This document shows, in pieces, positions 10,333-21,189 of a DNA stretch of 64,000 nucleotides. The notes below the pieces were generated by a model, which saw only the letters and a list, made by a program, of their open reading frames with translations, was not told the origin of the DNA and did no database searches. Positions within the stretch are counted from its first letter, which is position 1; each line of letters begins with the position of its first letter. A program made the translations under genes and the position numbers. The DNA lies in the NCBI GenBank assembly GCA_033807775.1, contig CM066327.1:90294295-90358294 (forward strand). Direction: 5' to 3'. This DNA is from Saussurea involucrata (taxonomy: Eukaryota > Streptophyta > Magnoliopsida > Asterales > Asteraceae).

Positions 10333-12004
10333 AGATTAAACTCAAACAATCAGAGAACGATTTAAAGTGCGGAAGCTTGTATAACCAGTTTGAGTAATAG
10401 TCGTTGGTAGATAAACTGATAAGATGGTTGAGTAGCAAGCATATTCGGCTCATGAGAATCTGCATTAAAGAATAAGTAACCAGGGGTAATCATCTAACAT
10501 AGAAGCACAATAGCAACTATTATCACAACAATTAAAAAAATTGTGTGGCCTATGCTCAGAGTTGGCAATGATGAAGCTCTGATAGGACTTCCAGTTATCA
10601 TTGAAGTAAATTAAAAAATAAACTTCTCAAACTGTTCTTGGCGATATCACATAGATAAGCATGTGGAATCACAAAGATTCGTGATATTGTGTGGAAGAAA
10701 ATAGAATATTATCTATTAAGCTCAAAAGTGTGTAAACTGTTTGGACATAACAGGTTTCCACAGACTCAATGTGCATGAGTGAAGTGTGAAGGTTGGGCAA
10801 CTTTCCTTCTTTTCAATATCTAACCTTCCAAAGAAAGATCAGATAACATATGTGTTGCTTCCCCGTGGAAAAGTGAAACAGTTCCTTGTGGAGAAGGAAG
10901 TGAGTAGCTGGTGGGGTTAATTCAAGAGTTGGCATGGGCTAATTGCCTGTTTCAATGATAATCACCAAAGAGTCGTGATAAATCAGTAATGTGGCTTGCC
11001 CGGCTCAGAAAAAGATAGTGCAGAGTTGTATATTTCTTTTGACTTTGTTCTCACACCCTCTTTCTTTTTATCATGTAGCTCACATCTAACCAAACTCCCT
11101 TTTTAAATTTTACCTCTTAAGCACGATGAGAAACACTCAGATGAGTTATCTCCCCCACTCTTTGATGTAGACCCTTCACCTCTCAACCACTCAAGGTTTA
11201 CTTCTTGGGTAGGAAACACAGGTTTAAGTGAATCTATAGAAGTGCTATATATGCTCACACATTGATCCCGTGAAAATTGTTGTCCTAAAGATTGTATTGT
11301 TCCACACACTGACTCTTTGAAGTCTCAGAAAAGCATTTAAAATCCAAATTTCTATAGCAGATAAAGCATTTTAGCATGTAGAAGTGGTTTGACCATTTGA
11401 AAGAGGTTTTATCATTCTAAAGATGGCCTTTCTCTAAAAATGATGAGTTTAAAGGTTTAGAAATTTTACATTTACACGAACATGGTCAGATCTGATTTAT
11501 TTTCTCCCCCTCAAATTGAGCAGTAAATTTCATTTAAGCTCAATTTGAAATCAGATATCCTATAAGAATCAGAAAGTGTTGGTAATCATCTTTGATGATT
11601 CCACATTTGTTAGGAATATCCAACAACACAAATAATTCCACTTAAAAAAAATACAAGGTGCGGGGGATCAGAGTTTAGAAATTACCGGCCAAAAACTCTG
11701 ATTTGAACATATCTGAAGTACTGGTCCTACACTGAATTACGTAGAAGCAATGAGAACACCGTTCTTGAAAGCGGAAGGAGCATGAATTAAATGCAATGCT
11801 TTCGGTCCAGCACCTTACAGCAGACTTTGAAGCTGTTTTCGGCATATCAGCAGACATAATTTGAGAAAACGCAAAACATCAAAGTCGTGCGTCTGTGAAT
11901 TATTTTTCCAATGCAACTGGAATCGAGTAATTTGGAGCACCAAGTCAAAAGTTATGCGCATGTTTCTGAAGCAGCGCAAAGCTGACAGCAAGTAAACAAA
12001 AATC
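10333..12004 (-). other. Copia B non-coding interior with polypurine-like tracts
   Basis: No convincing coding sequence. On the minus strand GGGGGAG-type tracts recur near 10264, 10287, 11148 and 11502, in addition to the terminal tract at 10115. Clusters of extra polypurine tracts upstream of the 3' LTR are known from Sirevirus-type copia elements. The remainder is AT-rich and unassigned. Confidence 0.5.
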
Positions 12005-12760
12005 GGGCTCTGAGGTTGAGTCGCAGAGGTTCAGTCCACAGAGGCTCTGTCGGATTTCACAGAGGCTCTGTGGTGAACAGTACCACAGAGGTTGGTCGGC
12101 AGAGGTTGTGCGGCAGAGGTTGCTCGTAGTGCCGACAGAGCTCTGATGATGATTTTTGTGAAACACAACTTTCTGTCCAGCAGATGTATACTGACTTTAG
12201 TAGAGGTTTTGACCAAGAAGAACACCGATTCAGACCAATCTCAAAACACGAGAATTGTTCATCTGTGTCTTAGGAATCCAACGCATCTGGACTCATCAAA
12301 TTTGGAGCTTCGAGGAGGGAGTTCCGTTGAAAATACGACAGGTGCGCAAAGCTGACAGCAAGAACTAAGACGTTGCGCTATGGGCTCTGAGGTTCGGTCG
12401 CAGAGGTTCAGTCCACAGAGGCTCTGTCGGATTTCACAGAGGCTCTGTGGTGAACAGTACCACAGAGGGTGGTCGCAAAAATCTGAGCCAAAGTATGAGT
12501 TGTCGCCAGAAGTTGGTCTGAGTGGTCGACAAAAAAATGATCGTGGCTTGACAAATGCTTGACAAAGGCTCTGCAGAGGTTTGGTCGCGGCTCGACAGAG
12601 GTTGTCGCTGCTCGGTAGAGGTTGGTCGCGTGCGGCAGATGTTTGGTCGTGTGCGACAGAGGTTTGGTCGTGTGCGGCAGAGGCTTGGTCGCGTGCAGCA
12701 GAGGCTTGGTCGCGTGCGGCAGAGGCTTGGTCTCCGCTCGGCAGAAGCTTAACAGAAGTG
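12005..12760. repeat. Copia B CAGAGG/CTCTGT array with a 21-bp tandem block
   Basis: Three layers are visible. CAGAGG and its complement occur more than 20 times. A stretch of about 90 bp holding four of them appears twice about 372 bp apart (about 12008-12095 and 12380-12468). From about 12600 to 12740 the motif is in tandem with a 21-bp period (GGCAGAGGCTTGGTCGCGTG type). The same core occurs in the LTR of copia A. The 21-bp period leaves the plus strand open as a seven-residue repeat, but I see no sign that it is a gene. Confidence 0.75.
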
Positions 12761-13275
12761 TTACACTTACTTTGACACTGATTTAGACCATTTTACCTCT
12801 GGATTTTGCAAGAACTCAAAAGACAAACATTTTTTATTTGTTTGTTATATATTTAGATCATCTTGAATCACCTCTTTTCGAGCTCGTACGACAAAGATAA
12901 GGTTGATTTACCACAGTCGCGCAGATCTGTCCATCAGCTTTCCATCAGCACACTGTTGTCTACTTCAACGATCCATATGACCCTTATAAATTTCGAATCT
13001 CGGTATTCTCAAAACACGAAAATTGTTCACCTGTGTCTTAGGAATCCAGGGCCTTTTGAATCGCATCAATCGGAGTCTTAATCAGTAAGATATGATCAAT
13101 TTACTACAGCATCGCAAACCTGCCAGCATGCTGTCATTTTACTTGATTGTTGTGCACCGAAATCAATTGCCTTTGACGGATGAGTCTTAAACTGAGTGTT
13201 TAAGAGTCCATATTGAACTTTGAAGCCTGAGTCCTTAACAGATGTAATAAGGAGTCCATGTAACTGCCAGACAGA
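12761..13275 (-). other. Copia B non-coding stretch
   Basis: No gene seen. A phrase around CTGTGTCTTAGGAATCCA at about 13030 repeats one at about 12262, so the local duplications of the array extend into this part. Confidence 0.4.
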
Positions 13276-14240
13276 TCAAACAATTTTTGGTACCCATTTC
13301 CAAATGGGTCCTATTTTGTTAGGATTTGCATGAAACGCTTTGTTGATCTTGTCATGCACAACGGAAACAAATGGCTTTTGAGCATTTTGAACAAGTGAAG
13401 AGCCTTTGACAATCCAAACCATTTTCACTCTTTTAAAACCTTGATTAACTGATCGATCTATTCTACGATCATAGAAAGAATGAGAAGTAAAAATCTGATT
13501 TGTTGAAAAATTGTTTGGCTTAATGAACTCTTTTGTTTTAACAGAACTTTCAGAATTTATTTTGAAAACCAAAGCATTCCGTTCTTTGTTGCACATATCA
13601 AACTGTGATAGTAAATCAGATTTCAATTTCCGCTCTTTCCTAATCTCAGCAGATAAGTCACTGAACCTTGTTGTCAGTCTCTTCACTTCAGATTTAAGAT
13701 ACAATTTTTCTCTTTCAAAATCCTCTTTTTGACTAAATTCTTGAAATCTTTGAACCTTCAACTGTTCAGATTCTTTTCTTTCAAAATCAGACTCGTTCCT
13801 CTCTTTTTCAAGAGTTTTCTGTAATTCTGAGATTTTGCAAGAAAGCTCCATAGATTTTGTTTCAAAAATAGTTTTCTCCTTTTCTCTCTTTCATAAATCA
13901 CAAGTTTTTCAAAGTCAGAAATCAGTTTAGAAAAACTGAAACATTTAAGTTCAAGTCGTTTCTTCTCTTCTTCAAAAACAGTCTTAACTTCCTCAAACTT
14001 CTCTTTCTCCTTTTCACAAAACTTTTCAAACTCAAAAAGTTTCCTTTTCAGTTCAAGATTTTCATTGGTTAAGAGTTTACCTGCCTCTTCTAGCTTGATA
14101 ATTTTATCAGAATCAATAAGAATGCTCTTGTTCCTTTCTTCCAACTCTTTCTCAAGATTAGGAATAATTTTGCGAAAATTAGTACGGAGTTTAGAATAAT
14201 AATGAAAATCAGCATCAGCACTAAATTGTAGTCTTGACAT
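13276..14240 (-). pseudogene. Copia B gag coiled-coil remnant
   Basis: Two overlapping frames (14240-13758 and 13851-13276) form one gag segment split by a frameshift in a purine run near 13880. The product is a long Glu/Lys-rich coiled coil ending in KMVWIVKG and GPIWKWVPK. These phrases mark the gag-to-protease junction in this copia group (compare 58016-58231 in H and 19130 in E). The gag N-terminus, zinc knuckle and everything after the junction are gone. The coil probably helped gag assembly. Confidence 0.65.
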
Positions 14241-14694
14241 ATTGTTACTTGAAAAAAATGATCGTTAACAGATACTTTGTGAGAAGTAGAATTTGTGCAC
14301 TTGAGTCAATTTTTCAAATCTTATCGGATTGAGCTGAAATTTGGTAGGTAGGTGCACGAGAATATTCTGGGCAACTTTAATTCTTCGAGTTTTGTCCAAA
14401 AACCAACAGAAAATAGATTTTCGAAGCAAAAACGTGTGCATCAAATAAAAGTTAAGGATGCAGATTCAAATGTTCTTGAGTCAAATATTTTAAAAATGAT
14501 CAGATTGAGCTGAAATTTGGTACACAAGTTCGTGACACTATTATAAGAAACTTTAATGCTTGGTGTTTTGTCCAAAAACCAAGAGAAAATGGTTTTCCGA
14601 AGCAAAACAGAGTGCAGCAAAATAAAACTCCGAAAATTGATAAAAAACAATGGATTGAAGCACAAATTCGAATCTGTTTGGCTATGATACCAAT
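14241..14694 (-). other. Copia B leader with direct repeat and mutated primer site
   Basis: The leader contains an imperfect direct repeat of about 150 bp (about 14290-14430 and 14455-14620), recognisable by GATTGAGCTGAAATTTGGTA in each copy. The primer site at 14681-14692 carries one mismatch to the Met-tRNA match (GCTATGATACCA on the plus strand). No ORF is supported. Confidence 0.65.
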
Positions 14695-15000
14695 TGTTGG
14701 AACCCAGATATAACAAGTAACAATAATAATAGCAATAATCTTTGTATTGATTGATAAAGAGAAGAGTTTACTTGATAAGATTGATGAACATTCTCTCTTT
14801 GAAGCTCTCTTGCTTTCTGCGTATGTATGAATATTGAAAATAGAGGCTTAACCTAAAATTACTCTAAAACATGACTTTATAACCAATACAACAATTGGTT
14901 ATTTACAATTTTAGCCCTTGACACTCAACAAATACAAATAAGTCCTTGACACTATTCTTTATAAAACATTTATATAAATTAGGGGCTAATAAAGCTAACA
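14695..15000 (-). repeat. Right (5') LTR of copia B
   Basis: 306 bp from TGTTGG (14695) to GCTAACA (15000). On the minus strand ATTTATATAAAT near 14970-14982 could serve as a TATA box. It interrupts the RT of gypsy D directly at 15001. Confidence 0.85.
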
Positions 15001-17185
15001 GTATGCTAAATTTTTTAAATGTGAATTCTGGCTACGAGAAGTTCATTTTATGGGGCATGTAGTTTCTGAGAAAGGCATTCAAGTTGATCCGATGAAAGTG
15101 GAAGCGATTGAAAAGTGGGAACCGCCGAGAACGCCAACCGAAGTACGTAGTTTTCTGGGTTTAGCCGGGTATTACCGAAAGTTTATAAAAGATTTTTCTC
15201 GTATCGCTACGCCTCTCTGTAAGCTGACTCGGAAGAATCTAAAGTTCGAATGGAAAGCAGAACAGGATGAAGCATTCCGAATATTGAAAGAGAAACTCTG
15301 TAGCGCACCGATACTAGCTTTACCTGAAGGTTCTGATGATTTTGTTGTTTACAGTGATGCTTCCAAACTGGGATTGGGATGTGTACTAATGCAGCGTGGA
15401 AAGGTTATTGCTTATGCTTCTCGTCAGTTAAAAGATCATGAAAGACAGTATCCTACACACGACATGGAACTTGAAGCAGTTGTTTTCGCGTTGAAGATTT
15501 GGAGACATTATCTTTACGGCTCTAAATGTCAAATTTATACTGATCATAAGAGTCTCCAACATCTTTTCGATCAGAAGGAACTAAATATGAGGCAAAGAAG
15601 ATGGCTAGAATTGGTGAATGATTACGACTGTGAAATTCTTTATCATCCGGGAAAGGCGAATGTGGTAGCTGATGCACTAAGTCGTAAAGAAAGAAGTGGA
15701 ACAATAAAAGCTATTTCACTACGAGCTGAACTCCTACCTAACATCTTTGACGAATTGCAGAAGTGTCAAATAGAAGCTTTTCAAGAAGAACATTTAAAAC
15801 CAGAACGGTTAGTGGGTGTATCAGCATTGCTTGCAAAAGATGATCGTGGGTTGTTGTGTTTGGGAAACAGAATTTGGGTGCCTCGTTTGGGTGGTTTACG
15901 TGATCGGGTACTACACGAAGCTCTTCAATCCCGTTTCTCTATTCATCCAGGTACGAATAAGATGTATAAAGATTTAAAACAATTTTATTGGTGGCCGGGA
16001 ATAAAAAGAAGCATTGCTCAGCATGTGGAAGGTTATACTACTTGTAAGAAGGTAAAGATTGAACATCAAAAGTCGTTTGGTCAGTTGCAACGATTAGAAA
16101 TACCTATGTGGAAATGGGATCAGATTACTACTGATTTCATCACGAAGTTACCAAGGACTCCGAAGGGATTTGATGCCATTTGGGTGATCGTTGACAGATT
16201 GACAAAGTCTGCTCACTTTCTACCGATAAAAGAAACCTATCCGTTGGAAAGATTAGCTAAGTTATACATTGATGAAATAGTAACTCGACATGGAGTTCCA
16301 ATCTCGATTATTTCTGATCGTGATAGTCGTTTTACTTCAAGATTCTGGAGAAGTTTTCAAAGAGAGATGGGGACACTGATAAAGTTAAGTACAGCGTATC
16401 ATCCTCAAACAGACGGTCAAAGCGAACGAACGATTCAGACTTTGGAAGACATGCTGCGGGCTTGCATTGTTGATTTTGGGTGATCATGGGATTCGCATTT
16501 ACCGTTGATTGAATTTGCCTATAATAACAGTTATCATTCCAGCATACAAGCGGCACCGTTTGAAGTTCTGTATGGTAGAAAATGCCGGACTCCTCTGTGT
16601 TGGAACGAAGTGGGAGAGAAACAGTTAGCAGGGCCATATATAGTTCAGTTAACCGCGGATAAGATTACTCAGATTCGGGAACGATTGAAAGTGGCTCAAG
16701 ATAGACAGAAAAGCTACGCTGACCGACGTCGAAGGCCGTTAGAATTCCAAGTTGGAGATTTCGTAATGTTAAAAGTCTCACCTTGGAAAGGAGTCATTCG
16801 GTTTGGAAAGCAAGGTAAACTGAGCCCAAGGTACATTGGACCGTTTGCAATTACAGAAAGAATCGGAGAAGTCGCCTATAGGTTAGATCTTCCGCCAGAG
16901 TTAAGCATGATTCACAACGCGTTCCACGTTTCAAATTTTCGAAAGTGTTTGGTTACTCCAGATCAGGCAGTTTCTCTACCAGATATACAAGTTGATGAAA
17001 AGCTGAATTATGTAGAGGAACCTGAAGCCATAGTTGACCACAAAGTTAAAGTGTTGCGGAACAAAGTAATGAGACAAGTGAAAGTTCAGTAGAGACATCA
17101 TAGGGGTCAAGATGCTACTTGGGAATCAGAATCAGAAATGAGAACACCCGTACCTTTTTGCCTAACCAAATTCCGGGACGGAATT
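15001..17185 (+). pseudogene. Gypsy D: 3' part of pol (RT end, RNase H, integrase, chromodomain)
   Basis: Picks up in the RT thumb (HFMGHVVSEKGIQVDP). It continues through RNase H (YSDASKLGLG, TDHKSLQHLF), integrase (TTDFITKLP, SDRDSRF, DGQSERT, so D, D and E are present) and a decayed chromodomain. Breaks are a TGA at 16481-16483, a TAG at 17090-17092 and a lost frame after 17100. In the integrase zinc finger the first Cys of CxxC is Tyr (GYTTCKK). The 5' half of D lies beyond copia B, outside the window. The lineage matches F closely and C more distantly. Confidence 0.92.
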
Positions 17186-17203
17186 ATTTTAAGGGGGAGA
17201 TGA
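17186..17203 (+). other. Polypurine tract of gypsy D
   Basis: AAGGGGGAGATGA lies immediately before the LTR start TGTAATACCC at 17204. Confidence 0.85.
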
Positions 17204-18891
17204 TGTAATACCCAGGGTAAGTTCGTTTGTTAAAATCCTAGTTCCGTTAAATTATTTAACTCTATAATTGATGTTTTGGGTAAGTTTAGGTGAAATTATA
17301 AGTTTAGGGGTGTTTAAGTCATTAGTGACAAGTTCAAGGTCCACATGGTATTTATGGGTTGATATTATCACCTTAGACATTCAGATATTATCATAACTCA
17401 GCCGAAAACATTCAGTGTATGTGTGTGTGTTTTGAGAGCAAAAGAAGAAGAAAGAAAGGTTTGGTGGCTAGGGATTTAAATTGGTATACTTGGAAGGGTT
17501 TTGAGGTATGTTTCCTTTACAATTTATGGTTGAAATTGCTAGTAGATAGTTTTTATCGGTGTAGAATCAGTGATTTCATATCTGGGGTTGATTCAGTAGG
17601 TGTCTGGGTAAAAAGGATCAAACCGACAGAGGTTTCCGGACACATGATGAATGTGTCCGGGTAATTTTGTTGATAGTGTCCGGTAGTTTCTTCATGCAGG
17701 TGTCCGGACGAATCTTGCATCCGGTAAGTTCCTCTTTTCATTAAGTTTCCGGACGAATTTATATACCGGATGGAGTCCGGATTACTGTGGTTTCCGGATG
17801 ACGTCCGGATTGGACATGCTGTCCGGAAAGTTGGGGTTGTCCTGATTGGCTGTGTTGTCCGGAAAGTCCTGTTGTCCGGATACTTTTGTGGTTTCCAGAA
17901 ACTTTAGCTGTTTTGGTTATTTTTGAGATTTTGATGCTTTTAAGTGTCCAGTAATACTGTGTTTTTGTTGGACTTTGGATAGAGTATAAATAAAGACTGA
18001 AAATACTATGGACTTGACTTAAGTTCGGGTTTGGGGAAGATATTTGAGGAATTAAGTTGTTCTAAGTTCTTAGACTATTAAGTAAGCCTTATGTGTTCAT
18101 TTGGTAAAGAATAGTATGTATTTCATTTGTACAGATGCTGTGAATTTGAAGTGAAAGCAGAGTCGTTTTGAGAAAAGCTTGGAGAACGTTTTGATAGACT
18201 AACAGGTGAGTTTTACTTCAAAATGGTTTCAAACTGGAATACATATATGTGTGTATTGAATATGTGATTATGTGCTTATGTTTGAAATATAATATGTGGA
18301 GATGTATATTTTATTTACATGAGTATTACACTATACGAGAGTGTGTTGGCCGGGCTTAGGACCGGTGGTGTTGGCTGTAATATTCGTACAACGGTGTTGG
18401 CTGTAATTGTCGTACAGCGGAGTTAATTTATTAGTTGGCTTGCAACCAACTAATATGGCCATGGGAATGAGACAGGAAAAGTACACGATGCGTGAGTTAT
18501 GATTGGTATTTATCTTTTGTGATATATATATGGTATTTGTGCAAATGGTTTTAAAAATGATAGAGATTTTCTCACTTAGACCAATAGGTCTAACACTCAT
18601 TTTGATTTAAAAATATGTTTTCCAGGTCATGGATCGGGTAAGAACAAGTGAATAGAGAATTCGGTGGCCAGCTTTTGGGAAGACTTATATGTTGAAGACT
18701 ATGATGTGTTTTGCGTTTATAACCTTGTTATTAGATATAATGTATTTAATTAGCGAAAAGTTGTAATGAAATACCTTATTTTGGATTGTAAAGAATAAGG
18801 GACCGTATTTGTTATATAATGTATCTTTGTTATGTAATGACGTTATGAAATATATGTTATTTGTTGTATGATTGGGATCCGGGTTGTTACA
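17204..18891 (+). repeat. 3' LTR of gypsy D
   Basis: About 1,688 bp from TGTAATACCC to GGGTTGTTACA, near-inverted ends. The downstream half resembles LTR F read in the opposite direction (the AACAGGTGAGTTTTACTT region near 18200 and the GGCTTGCAACCAACTAATATGG region near 18440). D and F therefore share a lineage although their motif arrays differ. The flank GCAAA (18892-18896) is the predicted target duplication. Confidence 0.85.
17625..17992 (+). promoter_or_regulatory. TCCGGA motif array and TATA box in LTR D
   Basis: TCCGG or CCGGA occurs about 15 times between 17635 and 17880, often as the palindrome TCCGGA or in GTGTCCGG. About 100 bp later comes GAGTATAAATAAAG (TATAAATA near 17983-17991). 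The CGG-CCG core resembles the repeated-motif boxes described for Sirevirus LTRs, yet this is a gypsy element. Confidence 0.75.
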
Positions 18892-19342
18892 GCAAAGTCA
18901 TTCAAACCACATGCAGAACAACAAATGCAATCACGAGAAAGTTGAAACAACTGTTGAATTGAGTAATCTTTTAAGGGAAACATCACCTTTTGTTCAATAG
19001 AACTACAAGAATTAAAAGAATCATGATTACGATTGTATGTCCTAACATGCGAAACTGTATTAAATGAATTTGTGTTCGCTTTGCTTTCATCTGATCTTTT
19101 CACTACCCAAACTTGTTTGAACCCTTTTCTCTGACCCTTATTATCTGAAATACCTTTGAAGGTATGATCAGTGGAGTTTGAGTAGGAAGGATGTCTATCA
19201 TTTGGTCGACCGGTCGTTTGCCGCGTATGTGAACGCTTTTTAGAATGAGAATCGGTTTTAAAAACTTTGTTCACAGGCGGGGTCTTGAATTTTGAAGAGC
19301 ACTCGCCTTTCAGAAATTTGACCGGACGATTGACTGCCTTAG
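18892..19342 (-). pseudogene. Copia E: gag fragment between gypsy D and gypsy F
   Basis: A 451-bp scrap open on the minus strand. It reads RPVKFLKGECSSKFKTPP, then FKQVWVVKRSDE, and further on CCSACGLNDFA. The VWVVK phrase matches the late-gag segment of copia B. It is cut on both sides exactly at LTR ends (18891 and 19343), so it is the target into which D and F inserted and the oldest layer visible. Confidence 0.6.
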
Positions 19343-20219
19343 TGTAACGACCCGTCCCAAACATACATCATGTAACATATTATACATAACATCATTTCAT
19401 AACAAAAGATATATCATAGGTCACGTACGGTCCCTTTCAGTCTCAAAACTATAAAATACATATTTGAGTATCAACTATTCATATTAACTTACAATACTTT
19501 TCGTAATACTATCCATACAAAACGATACATAAGAACTTCCTAATCAACATCAGCTATCAACCACATACTACACCTTATCCTTTCCTTTGCTATTAAAAGT
19601 TCCTCGACCTGGAATACATATTTTTTTAAAACAAAATGAGGGTTAGACATATTGGTCTAAGTGAGAAAATCCCTGTTAGCGTATAATCATTTGCAAGATA
19701 CATAATATATATACAACACATATTTGAATACCAATCATGACTCATATGCATTGTGTACAATTCTTCCTCATGGCCATATTAGTTGGTAGCAAGCCAACTA
19801 ATCATTTTACTCCGCTGCACTAACATACAGCCAACTCCGTTGTCCCTCCGTACAGCCAAACTCCACCGGTCCTAAGTCCGGCCAACGTGCACTCATGTAG
19901 TGTAATGCTCATGTAAATACAATATACATCTCAATATATTATATTTCAAATATAAGCACATAATCACATTATATATCACATTCCCAATCTGTATATATAT
20001 TCCAGTTTGAAAATAGTTTAAAGTAAAACTCACCTGATTGCTTATCAAAACTCTTCCAAACTCTTCTCAAGTAATCCAATCTTTCACCCAAAATTCACAG
20101 AATCTGAAACAATTTAAATACAAATATCTCTTTACTAATCAAACACATAATACTTACCAGCAAGATAAGAACTCTAGATAAACCTATCTAATTCTTACCC
20201 TCGAATAATTCCCTTAAAG

Positions 20220-20490
20220 ACTAAGAATCTTAAATAATCCAAAATTCTCGACTCTTATCGCAACCAACTAGTTGCGATAACCCCTTGTCGCAATACACAG
20301 TACTTGTCGCAATCAACTACTGCGACACAGTATCTTATCGCAACCAACTGTTGCGATACACTTCTTGTTGCAACCAACTGTTACGATACCAATGAGCTTG
20401 TCGCAACTCAAGGTTGCGATACTCATAACTGTGGCAAATACTATAACTATCGCAACCCATTGCTGCGATATTCATAACTGTCTCAACCAG
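20220..20490 (-). promoter_or_regulatory. TATCGCAAC hairpin array in LTR F, left copy
   Basis: TATCGCAAC and GTTGCGATA alternate about a dozen times. Several form arms of 9 bp around CAACT-type loops, for example at 20257-20280 and 20337-20359. On the minus strand the array is followed by GGATTATTTAAG (about 20226-20237), a possible TATA element. The right LTR repeats the array at 63180-63415 with small changes. Confidence 0.7.
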
Positions 20491-20808
20491 CTAAGTTCCT
20501 AATTTACCCAGAAATTTATAGTTTTAGGCCATGAATGATTCTTTAATTATGCAGAAATACTTAAGACTATTAACAGAAACTATCCATAAACCCAGATTTC
20601 CCAAAACATCCACAATTCATCAAAACCCATTTCTAAACCCTTTAGAAAACTAATAAACATAAAAATAAAGAATTCAAATAAGATAAATACCTTTGTCCCA
20701 CTGATTGTTTCTTAAAATCTCCAGCTGAATTTACTTACTTTTCATCTTCTTCTTTCTTCCTTTCTCTTTTCGGTTCTATCTCTCTCTCTTTTCTCTTTGC
20801 CGTGAACA

Positions 20809-20814
20809 CCACAC

Positions 20815-20883
<69 letters not shown>
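20809..20883. repeat. CA microsatellite in LTR F, left copy
   Basis: About 75 bp of (CA)n with a single CG interruption. The same spot in the right LTR (63724-63741) has only about 18 bp. The two LTRs were identical at insertion, so the tract has changed length since. Confidence 0.95.
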
Positions 20884-20885
<2 letters not shown>

Positions 20886-21189
20886 AACTACACAATTAAG
20901 GAGGTGAAGACACCTCATTCTAATTGAACGGAAATGGGGCGGTGGGTGTGATTATTTTAATCACATTCACCAAACAAACCCTAAACTTCTCCTATATGGC
21001 AAAACATACCCTTAAACTTCTAAATTAAAATTAAAGCTTACCCCTTAACTTATATCTCTATAAAACACTTAAAGAAACTTAAACTTATAAAACTACCCAA
21101 ACCTACCTTAAACCAAAATAATAAAAATTAAATAGACCAATAACGTACCTGGTTATTACAACATCTCCCCGTTAAAAGAATTCCGTCCC

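Larger units (their letters stand above)
9999..15000 (-). mobile_element. Copia B: deleted, non-autonomous element
   Basis: Minus-strand copia remnant between a partial left LTR (9999-10114) and a right LTR (14695-15000). The shared 116 bp of the two LTRs differ at one visible base. The inside keeps a mutated primer site, a coiled-coil piece of gag, a large motif array, several polypurine-like tracts and the tail of a post-pol gene. Protease, integrase, RT and RNase H are all missing. Near-identical LTRs with no pol suggest it moved using another element's enzymes. It lies in the RT of gypsy D, with predicted duplication GTATG (15001-15005). Confidence 0.8.
19343..21160 (-). repeat. Left (3') LTR of gypsy F
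   Basis: 1,818 bp from TGTAACGACC to GGTTATTACA, followed by a polypurine tract in reverse (ACATCTCCCC, 21161-21170). The copy at 24602-25054 plus 62720-64000 is its partner. It differs by scattered substitutions and a much shorter CA repeat. The left flank CTTAG (19338-19342) is the predicted target duplication. Confidence 0.92.

Noticed and set aside
12005..12760. Array of short repeats resembling a CRISPR array
   Set aside because: Repeats are short, overlapping and without regular unique spacers. There are no cas genes and the setting is a plant retrotransposon.
12555..12775. Plus-strand ORFs encoding a seven-residue Arg/Val/Gln repeat
   Set aside because: They are a by-product of the 21-bp tandem repeat, open in more than one frame, with no promoter or homology.
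20809..20883. CA tract as telomeric or centromeric repeat
   Set aside because: It is a simple dinucleotide tract within an LTR, with a short counterpart at the same place in the sister LTR.
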